Below, piece after piece: positions 1-10,312 of a DNA stretch of 64,000 bases. A model generated the notes under the pieces. It made no database searches and had not been told where the DNA came from. It was given only the letters and a program-made list of their open reading frames with translations. This DNA comes from Microbacterium sp. BK668 (GTDB lineage: Bacteria > Actinomycetota > Actinomycetes > Actinomycetales > Microbacteriaceae). A program made the translations under genes and the position numbers. The stretch is taken from assembly GCF_004362195.1 (NCBI RefSeq), contig NZ_SNWG01000002.1, positions 62,001 through 126,000 of the forward strand, given 5' to 3'. How positions within the stretch are numbered: position 1 is the first letter of the stretch; each line of letters opens with the position of its first letter.

Positions 1-409
1 CATCCCGACGGACCCCCGCGATGATCTCGGGCGCGCGCCGCACACGCGCGATGCGCTCCGCGAGCGCTTCCGTGCGGTCGTCGAGGAGCTCTTCTGCCCA
101 GTCGCAGAGCTGCACGATGCGCGCGTTGCGCGTGCGCAGCTCTTCGGGGGTGTCGGGGATCTCGTCGTGATTGAGCTGGTTGAGGTGGAACGCCTCGCCG
201 AGATGCCGGCGGACGGCGTCGAGGGCGTCGCGCAGGTCCTTCGTGGCGTCGGGCCCCAGCTCCGCCTCCGCGAAGACGAGCTCGTCGGTGGTGAGCCGGA
301 TGCGCTCGTCCGCCTCGACGATCGCCGTTCGCGCGCGCCGTGCGAGGTCGGCGTCCTGCGCCTCGAGCTCCTCACGATCGCGCTTGCGCCTTCCCCAGAA
401 TCCGGACAT
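1..409 (-). CDS. Hypothetical helical protein, C-terminus outside window
   Basis: I do not recognise a named family. The visible 136 residues start MSGFWGRRKR and are rich in Glu, Arg, Ala and Leu. They are predicted largely helical and perhaps coiled-coil (for example DADLARRARTAIVEADERI), with no signal peptide or membrane segment, so a cytosolic protein is likely. The start at 409 is chosen because a -10-like TAGGAT on the minus strand (416-421) lies 6 bases before the ATG, which fits the leaderless pattern seen throughout the window. The gene runs off the left edge, so its full length is unknown. It is transcribed away from the gene at 503-931. Confidence 0.6.
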   Translation of the reverse strand, partial: MSGFWGRRKRDREELEAQDADLARRARTAIVEADERIRLTTDELVFAEAELGPDATKDLRDALDAVRRHLGEAFHLNQLNHDEIPDTPEELRTRNARIVQLCDWAEELLDDRTEALAERIARVRRAPEIIAGVRRD

Positions 410-502
410 GCATCGATCCTACGGTCGCGGCGCGGCGGCCCCGCCGGGAGGGGCTGAGCGTCCGCCGCAAGTACCCTCCGTGGTGCACGGGTGCCGCTCC
501 GC

Positions 503-931
503 TCAGACCGCGGAGCCACGACGGTGGAGGCAGGAGCGGATGAAGCTCAGCACCTCCGCATCTCCGGGCGCGGCGCCCGTCTCGGCATAGTGCGCCAGCA
601 GCCCGATCTCCCCCTCTCCGAGCGCCGGGACCTCCATGCGGATCTCGGTGAGCGTCCGATCCAGCTCGCTGGAGAACAGAGTCGCCGTCTCGGCGATGAG
701 CGGGGGGACGGCCCGCCACGGACGAAGCCGTCCCATGAGCCGCTTCGGTCCTCCCGCGCCGTCGATCCGCTCCCACCCGCTCCACAGGCCACTGGGGAGC
801 GAGATCATGAGCCAGTCGCGGGTCTCGTCCCAGACGACCGGCAGAGACCGACGGCAGACGGAGACGTCGTCCGCTCCGGCGCCGAGCGCCTCGGCGAGAG
901 CCGCGACGCGTGCGGTGGAATGTGCGTCCAT
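503..931 (-). CDS. Conserved hypothetical protein, 142 aa
   Basis: No domain was recognised. The protein has a believable globular composition: an N-terminal Ala-rich helix, then a Trp-rich middle ([23 protein letters not shown]), then a helical C-terminus with one Cys. No signal peptide or membrane segment is visible. The ATG at 931 has a minus-strand TACGCT (939-944) 7 bases upstream and no Shine-Dalgarno sequence, so a leaderless transcript is likely. An open frame on the opposite strand covers the same DNA, but its Arg/Ser/Pro-rich composition looks like an antisense shadow. Function is unknown. Confidence 0.55.
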   Translation of the reverse strand: MDAHSTARVAALAEALGAGADDVSVCRRSLPVVWDETRDWLMISLPSGLWSGWERIDGAGGPKRLMGRLRPWRAVPPLIAETATLFSSELDRTLTEIRMEVPALGEGEIGLLAHYAETGAAPGDAEVLSFIRSCLHRRGSAV

Positions 932-1001
932 GCCGCCGAGCGTAGGACCATCCCGGCGCAGAGCACAGGACGCCGGGCGTGGGAGCGGACGGGCGCGGTC
1001 A

Positions 1002-1610
1002 TCAGTGCAGGGCGGCGGCGGATGCCTCGGCGCGCGCGGGCCGGCCGCGCCTGGGTCGCTCGGTGGACAGCGCCAGCGCCGTCGTCCGGGTCGGGTGCTT
1101 CGCCAGGCGCTCCTCGGCGCGATCGAGCCAGCGCAGCTCCGCCTCCGCCGCGGAGATCATCGCGTCGACCACGAGTGCGCCGGCGAGGGCCTCGGCATCC
1201 TCTCCCGTCGCACCCGCCTGCTTGTCGGCGAGCCGGCGCAGCTGCGCGACGGACGCGCGCCGTTGGGCGCGGATCACCTCGGCGACCTCGATCCCCGGGA
1301 GGGTCGCGGCGACGGCGAGCTTGATCGCGAGCTCGTCCCGGGTGGCGGCGGGGCGCTGGACAGGGGAGTCGAGCCAGCGCTTCACCTCGGCGCGGCCGGC
1401 ATCGGTGATGCGCCAGTAGACATGTCCGTGCTCGTCGGCGCCGGCGTTCTCGGCGAGGCCGTCGCGCTCGAGGCGGTCGAGGGTGTTGTAGATCTGCCCG
1501 GCGTTGAGCGGCCAGGTCGAACCTGTGCGGCGGTCGAACTCGGCGCGCAGCTGGTAGCCGTAGCAGGGGCCCTGATCGAGGATCGCGAGCAGACTCTGAC
1601 GCACCGACAT
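1002..1610 (-). CDS. PadR-family transcriptional regulator
   Basis: A 202-residue repressor-type protein. The first ~90 residues are a PadR winged helix ([20 protein letters not shown], then [14 protein letters not shown] and [14 protein letters not shown]). The C-terminal half is the helical dimerisation domain typical of PadR subfamily 2 ([14 protein letters not shown]). The ATG at 1610 is preceded by AAGGAG, so this transcript has a normal leader. PadR proteins bind palindromes at their own and target promoters, and one is present just upstream (1622-1640). No efflux pump or phenolic-acid gene lies next to it, so its target is unknown; secA diverges from it. Confidence 0.88.
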   Translation of the reverse strand: MSVRQSLLAILDQGPCYGYQLRAEFDRRTGSTWPLNAGQIYNTLDRLERDGLAENAGADEHGHVYWRITDAGRAEVKRWLDSPVQRPAATRDELAIKLAVAATLPGIEVAEVIRAQRRASVAQLRRLADKQAGATGEDAEALAGALVVDAMISAAEAELRWLDRAEERLAKHPTRTTALALSTERPRRGRPARAEASAAALH

Positions 1611-1621
1611 GGCAACTCCTT

Positions 1622-1640
1622 CTGCATACCGGGTATGCAG
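1622..1640. promoter_or_regulatory. Palindrome, candidate PadR operator
   Basis: CTGCATACC and GGTATGCAG form perfect 9-bp arms around one central base, directly upstream of the Shine-Dalgarno sequence of the padR gene. A minus-strand TATGCT (1648-1653) could be the -10 box. The site would then lie at or just after the transcription start, a classic place for autorepression. The assignment to PadR is inferred from position and symmetry. Confidence 0.6.
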
Positions 1641-1801
1641 TTGCCGAGCATAGGCAGACGACGCGGTCCGGTGACGGATGCCTCGCCGTGCGGTCCACGA
1701 TGGGGATGCCGGCGGCCGGGCCGCGGCATCCACAGCACCCTTCAAGGTCACAGACGGATAACATGGGCAGATATGCCTGGGCGCTGGGGCGCCCGGCGGC
1801 A

Positions 1802-1821
1802 CCGGTGCCGAACGGCACCGG
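1802..1821 (+). promoter_or_regulatory. Perfect hairpin in the secA leader
   Basis: CCGGTGCCG and CGGCACCGG are exact inverted arms separated by AA. In RNA this gives an 8-bp GC stem with a GAAC loop. It ends 11 bases before the GGAG (1833-1836) that serves the secA GTG start. There is no U-tract, so it is not an obvious terminator. It could protect the mRNA 5' end or tune initiation. Confidence 0.45.
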
Positions 1822-1844
1822 ACCCGACAGATGGAGACACTGAA

Positions 1845-4670
<2,826 letters not shown>

Positions 4671-4694
4671 CTCGCACGACAGCGGCCCCGCGTG

Positions 4695-4730
4695 AACGCC
4701 CCGGCTCTCCTCGGAGGGCCGGGGCGTTTC
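4695..4730 (+). terminator. Rho-independent terminator of secA
   Basis: AACGCCCCGGC (4695-4705) and GCCGGGGCGTT (4718-4728) form an 11-bp stem with a 12-base loop, followed by a short T-containing stretch. It starts 24 bases after the secA stop. The 3' arm continues into GTTTCGTC, a string shared with the REP-like repeat near 52,050. Confidence 0.75.
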
Positions 4731-4884
4731 GTCGCGCCGGACGTTCGGTTGGCGCGGTCTGTCGTCTGCCGTGCCGCCGAGCGACGGTATGGGCCATATG
4801 AAGGACGGATGCCGCGGCCTCGCGCTCGGCGCGGAGGCCAGCCGTGGTCCGTTGGCCCGGAGGAGCCCCGGATATCCTGAACCG

Positions 4885-6120
4885 ATGAGCAAGACCCTGC
4901 CGCTGCGTACGCTCGACCAGTCGAGCAAGCTGAAGAACGTCCTGTACGAGATCCGCGGACAGGCGCTCGTGGAGGCGGACAGGCTGGAGTCGGAGGGTCA
5001 CACGATCCTCAAGCTCAACACCGGCAATCCCGCGGCATTCGGATTCGAGGCGCCGTTCCAGATCGTGCGCGACATGATCGAGGCGATGCCGCACGCGCAC
5101 GGCTACTCCGACAGCCGCGGTATCGCCTCGGCCCGCCGGGCCGTCGTGTACCGCTACGAGGAGGAGCCGGACTTTCCGCGTGTCGACCCCGACCACGTCT
5201 ACCTCGGCAACGGCGTCTCCGAGCTCATCACCATGACGATGCAGGCGCTCCTCGACGAGGGCGACGAAGTCCTCATCCCCGCTCCGGACTATCCGCTGTG
5301 GACGGCCATGACGAGCCTCGGCGACGGTACGCCGGTGCACTACGTCTGCGACGAGGGGAACGGCTGGCAGCCGGATCTGGAGGACATCCGCTCGAAGGTG
5401 ACGCCTCGGACGAAGGCGATCGTCGTCATCAATCCGAACAACCCCACCGGCGCCGTGTACACGCGGGAGGTGCTCGAGGGCATCGCGGAGATCGCTCGTG
5501 AGCACTCGCTCCTCGTGCTGGCGGACGAGATCTACGACCGCATCCTGTTCGACGACGCGCGGCACATCCCGATGGCTTCGGTGGCCCCCGACCTGCTCTG
5601 CCTCACCTTCAACGGGCTCTCGAAGACGTACCGAGTGGCGGGATACCGCTCCGGCTGGCTCGTCATCACGGGGCCGCGCGAGCACGCCTCCGGCTTCCTC
5701 GAGGGCATCACGCTCCTCGCCTCGACGCGTCTGTGTCCCAACGTGCCGGCCCAGCACGCCGTCCAGGCTGCGCTCTCGGGCGTCCAGTCGATCGATGCGC
5801 TCATCGCGCCCAGCGGACGCCTGCACGAGCAGCGCGACGCCGCATGGGAGGGGCTCGAAGCGATCCCCGGTGTGTCGTGCGTCAGGCCCCAGGGCGCCCT
5901 GTACGCCTTTCCGCGCCTGGATCCGGAGATCCACGACATCCACGACGACCAGAAGCTCGTGCTCGACTTCCTCCTCTCCGAGCACGTCCTCCTCGTTCCC
6001 GGCACGGGGTTCAACTGGGCGACGCCCGATCACCTCCGCATCGTCACGCTTCCCGAGGCGCGCGTCCTCTCCGAGGCCGTCGAGCGCCTCGGCAATTTCC
6101 TCGCGTCGTACAAGCAGTGA
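4885..6120 (+). CDS. alaA: PLP-dependent aminotransferase, AlaA type
   Basis: A class I/II aminotransferase of 411 residues that resembles E. coli AlaA over its full length. AlaA makes alanine from pyruvate and glutamate. Diagnostic stretches are KLKNVLYEIRG at the N-terminus, LNTGNPAAFGF, NPNNPTGAVY, DEIYDRILFDD, and the PLP lysine K247 in NGLSKTYRVAG. It is cytosolic. The ATG at 4885 is preceded by TATCCT (4873-4878) at 6 bases, suggesting a leaderless mRNA. The 154 bases between the secA terminator and this gene contain no other gene I can support. Substrate preference is inferred from homology. Confidence 0.9.
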   Translation: MSKTLPLRTLDQSSKLKNVLYEIRGQALVEADRLESEGHTILKLNTGNPAAFGFEAPFQIVRDMIEAMPHAHGYSDSRGIASARRAVVYRYEEEPDFPRVDPDHVYLGNGVSELITMTMQALLDEGDEVLIPAPDYPLWTAMTSLGDGTPVHYVCDEGNGWQPDLEDIRSKVTPRTKAIVVINPNNPTGAVYTREVLEGIAEIAREHSLLVLADEIYDRILFDDARHIPMASVAPDLLCLTFNGLSKTYRVAGYRSGWLVITGPREHASGFLEGITLLASTRLCPNVPAQHAVQAALSGVQSIDALIAPSGRLHEQRDAAWEGLEAIPGVSCVRPQGALYAFPRLDPEIHDIHDDQKLVLDFLLSEHVLLVPGTGFNWATPDHLRIVTLPEARVLSEAVERLGNFLASYKQ

Positions 6121-6239
6121 CGTCGCACTGACGCGGGGGAGTGGCCCGGCCCGGACCGCCGAAGACTCCGCCGGCACGGGGAGGGGGCGGAGATCGTCAA
6201 GCCCTCGCGGGCCACGGGCACCGGTCCTACCGTGGCGGT

Positions 6240-6596
6240 ATGTCCATCGAGCTGAACAGACCGGCACTGAAGCACGCACGCGCCCTGATCCGCGACGGCA
6301 AGGTCGTGCGCGACCAGCGCGACGACTGGTCGGAAGCCGCACCGACCGCGGACGAGGAGAACGGATTCATCGAGCGCGAGGGCTGGACCCGGTACTCGCA
6401 CTGGCATCTCGGCATCGACAAGAGCGAGAACGCGGAGACCAAGGGTGCGTACTCCTTCCCCTTCGGCGACTTCCGCAAGGTGCACCGAGGAGGCGTCATC
6501 GCGGGCGAGAGCCGTGCGGGCCAGTACGACCACACCGAGATCCGCGACGCGCTCAAGAAGCTGCTCGAGCTGATCGACGAGGACGCTGGCGAATAG
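6240..6596 (+). CDS. Conserved hypothetical protein, 118 aa
   Basis: A small cytosolic protein of a type common in actinobacteria but without known function. It is acidic and charged, with an aromatic core (GWTRYSHWHLGID, YSFPFGDFRKVHR) and a Leu-rich C-terminal helix (ALKKLLELIDED). No cysteine pair, membrane span or signal peptide is seen. The ATG at 6240 has TACCGT (6228-6233) 6 bases upstream and no SD, so it is probably leaderless. It converges on the Rv3235-like gene across a terminator-like hairpin. Confidence 0.75.
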   Translation: MSIELNRPALKHARALIRDGKVVRDQRDDWSEAAPTADEENGFIEREGWTRYSHWHLGIDKSENAETKGAYSFPFGDFRKVHRGGVIAGESRAGQYDHTEIRDALKKLLELIDEDAGE

Positions 6597-6603
6597 GACG
6601 AAC

Positions 6604-6653
6604 GGACGAGCGGGCCGCCACGACGCTGGGGTCGGCCCGCCGCCGGCTCGTCC
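6604..6653. terminator. Hairpin between convergent genes
   Basis: GGACGAGC (6604-6611) pairs with GCTCGTCC (6646-6653), and alternatively GCGGGCCG (6610-6617) pairs with CGGCCCGC (6633-6640). The structure fills the gap between stop codons at 6596 and 6657 and could stop transcription from both sides. No strong U-tract is visible. Confidence 0.5.
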
Positions 6654-6656
6654 GGC

Positions 6657-7091
6657 CTACAGAAGGGCGAGCGACGTCGCGCGCCAGCGCCCGTCCATGC
6701 CCTCCAGCCGGACGGCGACGGCGCGGGTCCGTGCGGGCCCGGCGACGATCACGACCGCCTCGACGACGCCGTCGGCCGGAGCGGAGTGATGCACCGACAG
6801 GATCGAGTGCACGGGGCGCTTGGCGGGAACGCCTCGCGCGCTGCGCGCGCGAGCCGAGAGATTGGACCGCACGACCAGCTTCCGGAACGCGTCCTCGGTC
6901 ACCCAGCGGGCCAGCTGCTCCACCTCGCGCGTGCCGGAGAAGACCTCCAGGACGCCCCGTGTGAGGTTGTGCAGAAACGGCTCCGGGTCGGGAAGCTCCG
7001 CGGCGGACGTGCGCTGCGGAGCGAAGAAGTCGGACAGCTCGTATGCGGCGTCGGCGGCGCTGCGCGGACGGACTGCAGGCATCATCGCCAT
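6657..7091 (-). CDS. Rv3235-like protein
   Basis: A 144-residue Ala/Arg-rich protein resembling the M. tuberculosis Rv3235 family, whose gene also lies near secA1. After an extended N-terminus the core begins near PFLHNLTRGVLEVFSGTREVEQLARWVTEDAF and ends in a beta-rich half (VVEAVVIVAGPARTRAVAVRLEG, GRWRATSLALL). The composition suggests a small cystatin/NTF2-like alpha-beta fold, which is an inference. The start at 7091 gives MAMMPAV; the ATG at 7082 is an alternative and neither has a clear SD. Function is unknown. Confidence 0.75.
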   Translation of the reverse strand: MAMMPAVRPRSAADAAYELSDFFAPQRTSAAELPDPEPFLHNLTRGVLEVFSGTREVEQLARWVTEDAFRKLVVRSNLSARARSARGVPAKRPVHSILSVHHSAPADGVVEAVVIVAGPARTRAVAVRLEGMDGRWRATSLALL

Positions 7092-7188
7092 CAGTGGCCT
7101 ATCTCGGGAAACGAAATCTCGTCGGGGGGACGATCTGGCGGAAATTACAGCACATTCCGCTCTCTCATCAAAGTCTCATCGGAGTGCC

Positions 7189-7197
7189 TGTGGATAA
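7189..7197 (-). promoter_or_regulatory. Perfect DnaA-box 9-mer
   Basis: TGTGGATAA here is the exact reverse complement of the consensus DnaA box TTATCCACA. It lies between the divergent genes at 7091 and 7299. A second perfect copy is at 8242-8250. No dnaA/dnaN genes are nearby, so this is not oriC. Confidence 0.5.
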
Positions 7198-7298
7198 CCC
7201 TCGCGTCGCCGGTCGGTGCAGCGCGTCCAGGCTGCCGTCGCGCCCGCCGCTGTGGATGGCCGGGCGGCGGCGACGCGGCGATGCCCTAGTCTCACGAG

Positions 7299-7904
7299 GT
7301 GCGCTGGGACCGCTTCTTCGACGACCTCGAGGATCAGCTCGCGTCGGAGTGGGAGGCGGAGCGCGCCGCACTGGACAGCGAGGCCGAGCGCCTGCGGCTG
7401 TCGCGGGTGCCGCTGCGCGACCGGCTTGCGGCGCTGATCGACCGCGAGCGCGGCGCGGCCCCCGTCTCGGTCGAGCTGCGCGACGGCACGATCCTCGTCG
7501 CCGAGGTCACGGGCCTCGGCGCGGACTGGGCGGCACTCGAGCCCGCCTCGTCGCGCTCGGGGGCGGTGATCGCGCCCCTCGCCGGCATCATGTCGATCGG
7601 GATGCCGCATCCCGACCTCCTGCGCACCGCACGACCGCTTCCCTCGCGTTCGACCCTGTCGGAGCGCATGACGCTCGGCTTCGCCCTGCGCGACCTCGTC
7701 CGGCGCCGGGTCGCGGTGTCTCTGCATCTGGTGCACGGCCGGACGCTCACGGGGACGATCGACCGCGCCGGCGTCGACCATCTGGACCTCGCGCTGCACG
7801 AGCCCGGAACGCCGCGCCGTGCGGACGACGTGAGCGGACACCGCATCGTCCCCTTCGAGGCGATCGCGTGGGTGCGGCTGGGAGCGGGCGCGTCCTCCCG
7901 CTGA
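7299..7904 (+). CDS. Hypothetical protein with two Sm-like beta segments
   Basis: 201 residues from a GTG at 7299. After a helical N-terminal 45 residues (FFDDLEDQLASEWEAERAAL) there are two segments with a similar strand pattern: SVELRDGTILVAEVTGLGADWAAL, then VSLHLVHGRTLTGTIDRAGVDHLDL. Each ends in a strand containing an Ile/Val-Ala-x-hydrophobic motif. This resembles small Sm/SH3-like beta barrels in tandem, an inference from the pattern only. TAGTCT (7287-7292) lies 6 bases before the GTG, giving a likely leaderless mRNA. Its stop is 5 bases from the stop of the convergent HTH gene. No enzyme motif is present. Confidence 0.7.
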   Translation: MRWDRFFDDLEDQLASEWEAERAALDSEAERLRLSRVPLRDRLAALIDRERGAAPVSVELRDGTILVAEVTGLGADWAALEPASSRSGAVIAPLAGIMSIGMPHPDLLRTARPLPSRSTLSERMTLGFALRDLVRRRVAVSLHLVHGRTLTGTIDRAGVDHLDLALHEPGTPRRADDVSGHRIVPFEAIAWVRLGAGASSR

Positions 7905-7909
7905 AGACG

Positions 7910-8191
7910 TCAGTCCGAATCGCGGATGACGCCCGTCCCCCACAGCTCGGGGAAGCTGGCCTCGTTGGACTGGCGCCACAGCGCCATGCGGCGGGCCTCC
8001 TCGACCCGGTCGTCGAGATAACGCTCGACGCTCCCGGCCTCGATGCGCCACCGCGCCGGCGAGCCGACTCGCACGCCCCGCAGCTGCGCGGCGTGCACGA
8101 GCTCGAGGACCTCCGCAACGGACACGCCGAGCAGCTCGGCCGCTTCGGCGGGAGCGAGCATCCGGCTGCGCGAGGTCGGGTTCTCGGGCAT
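7910..8191 (-). CDS. Excisionase/BldC-like helix-turn-helix protein
   Basis: A 93-residue DNA-binding protein. The motif LAPAEAAELLGVSVAEVLELVHAAQL followed by SPARWRIEAGSVERYLDDR is the MerR-like winged helix of the excisionase/BldC group, in which the protein reads a recognition helix plus an Arg-rich wing. The C-terminus (ARRMALWRQSNEASF) is an extra helix. No integrase is nearby, so a regulator role is more likely than excision. The ATG at 8191 has a minus-strand CATAAT (8198-8203) 6 bases upstream and is probably leaderless. Confidence 0.85.
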   Translation of the reverse strand: MPENPTSRSRMLAPAEAAELLGVSVAEVLELVHAAQLRGVRVGSPARWRIEAGSVERYLDDRVEEARRMALWRQSNEASFPELWGTGVIRDSD

Positions 8192-8241
8192 GCCCCCATT
8201 ATGGCCGCGCCCCGAGGGGGCGGCTCCGGGCCGGTGCGCCT

Positions 8242-8250
8242 TGTGGATAA
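8242..8250 (-). promoter_or_regulatory. Perfect DnaA-box 9-mer
   Basis: A second exact TGTGGATAA (TTATCCACA on the minus strand), 32 bases before the SAF-domain gene and about 1 kb from the first copy, in the same orientation. Confidence 0.5.
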
Positions 8251-8281
8251 CGACGGCGTGCCTCGGCCCGGCTGAGCGACC

Positions 8282-8920
8282 ATGGTTCGCATGACCGCTA
8301 TCGAGTCCCCGCGCCCACGCCCGCGCGCCTTCTGGGGCGATGCCCGGTTCTTCCTCGGCATCCTGCTCATCGCCGCGTCGGTCGCCGGGGTCTGGTTCGT
8401 CGTCTCCGCGGCCCGCCAGACGGTGCCGGTGTTCGCGGCGACGCGCACGATCGTCCCGGGGGAGGCGGTCGCGGAGGGCGACGTACGGGTCGTCGAGGTG
8501 GCACTCGGACAGCTGCGGGACTTTTACCTCACGCCCGGCGCGCTCGATGAGGGACTCGTCGCGACGCGCACCGTCGAAGCGGGGGAACTGGTCCCGGACA
8601 GCGCGGTGGGGGCGGCGACCGCCGCCGCGACGACGACCGTCGTGCTGCGAAGCGCCGTGGACGTCCCCGCCTCCGTGGGCGCCGGGTCGGTGGTCGAGGT
8701 CTGGGAGGCGCCGCTCGTGGACCGGGGAAGTTACGACGTCCCGCGCATCCTGGTGCCGGACGCCACCGTCGTGTCGGTGACGCGCGACGACTCGGTCATG
8801 GGCGGCGCGGCCGCCTCGCTGGAGGTCGTGATCCCGCGCGCCGACGTCGCCGCCGTCCTCGCCGCGATGGCCGCGGAATCGGCCCTGTCGATCGTGCCCG
8901 GCGGGGGAGCGGGGCGGTGA
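8282..8920 (+). CDS. SAF-domain membrane-anchored protein
   Basis: 212 residues. One transmembrane helix lies near residues 20-42 (FFLGILLIAASVAGVWFVV), followed by an extracytoplasmic SAF domain (VFAATRTIVPGEAVAEGDVRVVEV, ELVPDSAV). SAF domains occur in CpaB/RcpC pilus-assembly proteins. The next gene overlaps by GTGA and encodes a TadZ/CpaE-like ATPase, so this looks like a CpaB-CpaE style pair. However, no pilin, secretin or TadA gene is in the window. The start could be 8282 or the ATG at 8291. Confidence 0.82.
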   Translation: MVRMTAIESPRPRPRAFWGDARFFLGILLIAASVAGVWFVVSAARQTVPVFAATRTIVPGEAVAEGDVRVVEVALGQLRDFYLTPGALDEGLVATRTVEAGELVPDSAVGAATAAATTTVVLRSAVDVPASVGAGSVVEVWEAPLVDRGSYDVPRILVPDATVVSVTRDDSVMGGAAASLEVVIPRADVAAVLAAMAAESALSIVPGGGAGR

Positions 8921-10200
8921 CCGTCCTCGTCGCCGTCGACGAGCCGCGGGGGAGCGCGCTGGCGGCCGACCTCGAGCGGGAGGGCGTCGCGGTGGTCGAC
9001 GTCATCCCGGCCTCGGCGCTCGCCGCGGTCGCCGCCGACGGCCTGCACGGTCTCGATGCCGACCGCGTCGCCGACGCCGTGCACGCCGCCGACACGGTGG
9101 TGCTGCAGGCCGACCGGTCCACGCTCACCGCCTCGGCGGTCGCCCTGTGCGACCGCTGCGGTGTGCGCATCCTTCCCCTGGCGAAGGATGCCGCCGACAG
9201 CCGCCTCGTCGAGACCTTCGGGCTGGCCGGACCGTGGCCCCTCGAGATCGAGCCGTGGCGGCTCGTCGACGCGATCGCCGGCGCCGCCGCCCCCGCCGAG
9301 GCTCTCGAAGAGCGGCGAGACGGCAGCCGGCCCGGGCCGCGGCATCCCCGCCTCATCGCCGTCTGGGGGCCGGCGGGAGGACCGGGCCGCACGACGATCG
9401 CGATCGAGCTCGCCGTCGAGCTCGCTCGCGGCGGGCGGCACGTCGGTCTCGTCGACGCCGACACGCACGCGCCCTCGATGGCTCTGCAGCTCGGGCTGGC
9501 GGACGAGGGGCCGGGCTTCGCCGCCGCCTGCCGCCAGGCCGAGCTCGGCGGGCTCGACTCTCGCGAGCTCACCCGCATCTCGAGCCCGCTCGGCCGGACG
9601 GGGGTCGACGTCCTGACGGGGATCAACCGGCCCTCGCGCTGGCCCGAGCTCAGCGACGGCCGGGTGGCGGCGGCGCTCGCGGTCTGCCGGGAGTGGGCCG
9701 ACTACACAGTGGTCGACGTGGCGGCGCCGCTCGAGCGCGACGAGGAGATCGTCAGCGACCTGGACGGCCCCCGGCGCAATGCCGCGACCCTGGCCGCCCT
9801 GCGCTCGGCCGACCTCGTCGTGGCCGTCGCCGCGGCCGACCCGGTCGGGATCGCGCGATTCCTCCGTGCGCACGCGGAACTGCGCGCGACGATCGGGTCG
9901 ACGCCCGTGGCGGTGCTCGCGAACCGCCTGCGGCCCGGCACCCTCGGCCTGGACGCCCGGGGGCAGGTGCGGCGGACTCTCGACCGCTTCGCCGGCATCC
10001 GCGACCTCTGGTTCGTGCCGACCGACGCGCGATCGACGGATGCCGCGATCCTCGCTGCGCGTCCGGTCGCCGAGATCGCACCGAAGTCACCGCTCACGCT
10101 GGCCGTGCGGCGGTTCGCGGGCGAGGCGGTGGCGCCCCCGCCGGACGTCGCGGAGGCGCCGAGGCGCGGCATCCGTAGCTCCGCTTCTCGCGCTGCGTGA
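8917..10200 (+). CDS. TadZ/CpaE/MinD-like ATPase with atypical P-loop
   Basis: 427 residues. Residues 1-130 form a receiver-like N-terminal region without clear phospho-sites. Residues ~145-400 are a MinD/ParA-type ATPase (RTTIAIELAVELARGG, VGLVDADTHAPS, YTVVDVAAPL). The deviant Walker A is AGGPGRTT (153-160): both the signature lysine and the P-loop lysine of the KGGxGKT consensus are replaced, by Ala and Arg. Such proteins position Tad pili or cell-surface complexes in other bacteria. [11 protein letters not shown] is probably coupled to the SAF gene (GTG 8917 inside its stop). Nucleotide hydrolysis is doubtful. Confidence 0.85.
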   Translation: MTVLVAVDEPRGSALAADLEREGVAVVDVIPASALAAVAADGLHGLDADRVADAVHAADTVVLQADRSTLTASAVALCDRCGVRILPLAKDAADSRLVETFGLAGPWPLEIEPWRLVDAIAGAAAPAEALEERRDGSRPGPRHPRLIAVWGPAGGPGRTTIAIELAVELARGGRHVGLVDADTHAPSMALQLGLADEGPGFAAACRQAELGGLDSRELTRISSPLGRTGVDVLTGINRPSRWPELSDGRVAAALAVCREWADYTVVDVAAPLERDEEIVSDLDGPRRNAATLAALRSADLVVAVAAADPVGIARFLRAHAELRATIGSTPVAVLANRLRPGTLGLDARGQVRRTLDRFAGIRDLWFVPTDARSTDAAILAARPVAEIAPKSPLTLAVRRFAGEAVAPPPDVAEAPRRGIRSSASRAA

Positions 10201-10312
10201 TGACGCCCCGGAGATGAGGCGGCGTGAAGGGCTCCTCGCGCGGGAGATCCCCGGACGCCGGGGGGCCGGACCCGGTCAGGCCGGCGCGGTGCGAACATTT
10301 AGGCTGAAGGAC

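Noticed and set aside
636..1844. A 5' extension of the secA frame of about 400 codons
   Set aside because: The extra residues are Arg/Ser/Pro-rich, cover padR on the opposite strand, and the conserved SecA N-terminus with its SD begins at 1845.
7910..8191. Excisionase of an integrated element
   Set aside because: No integrase, att repeats or phage genes are near; the protein is more like a BldC-type regulator.
7189..8250. Chromosomal replication origin
   Set aside because: Only two DnaA boxes, no AT-rich unwinding element and no dnaA, dnaN or parAB neighbours.
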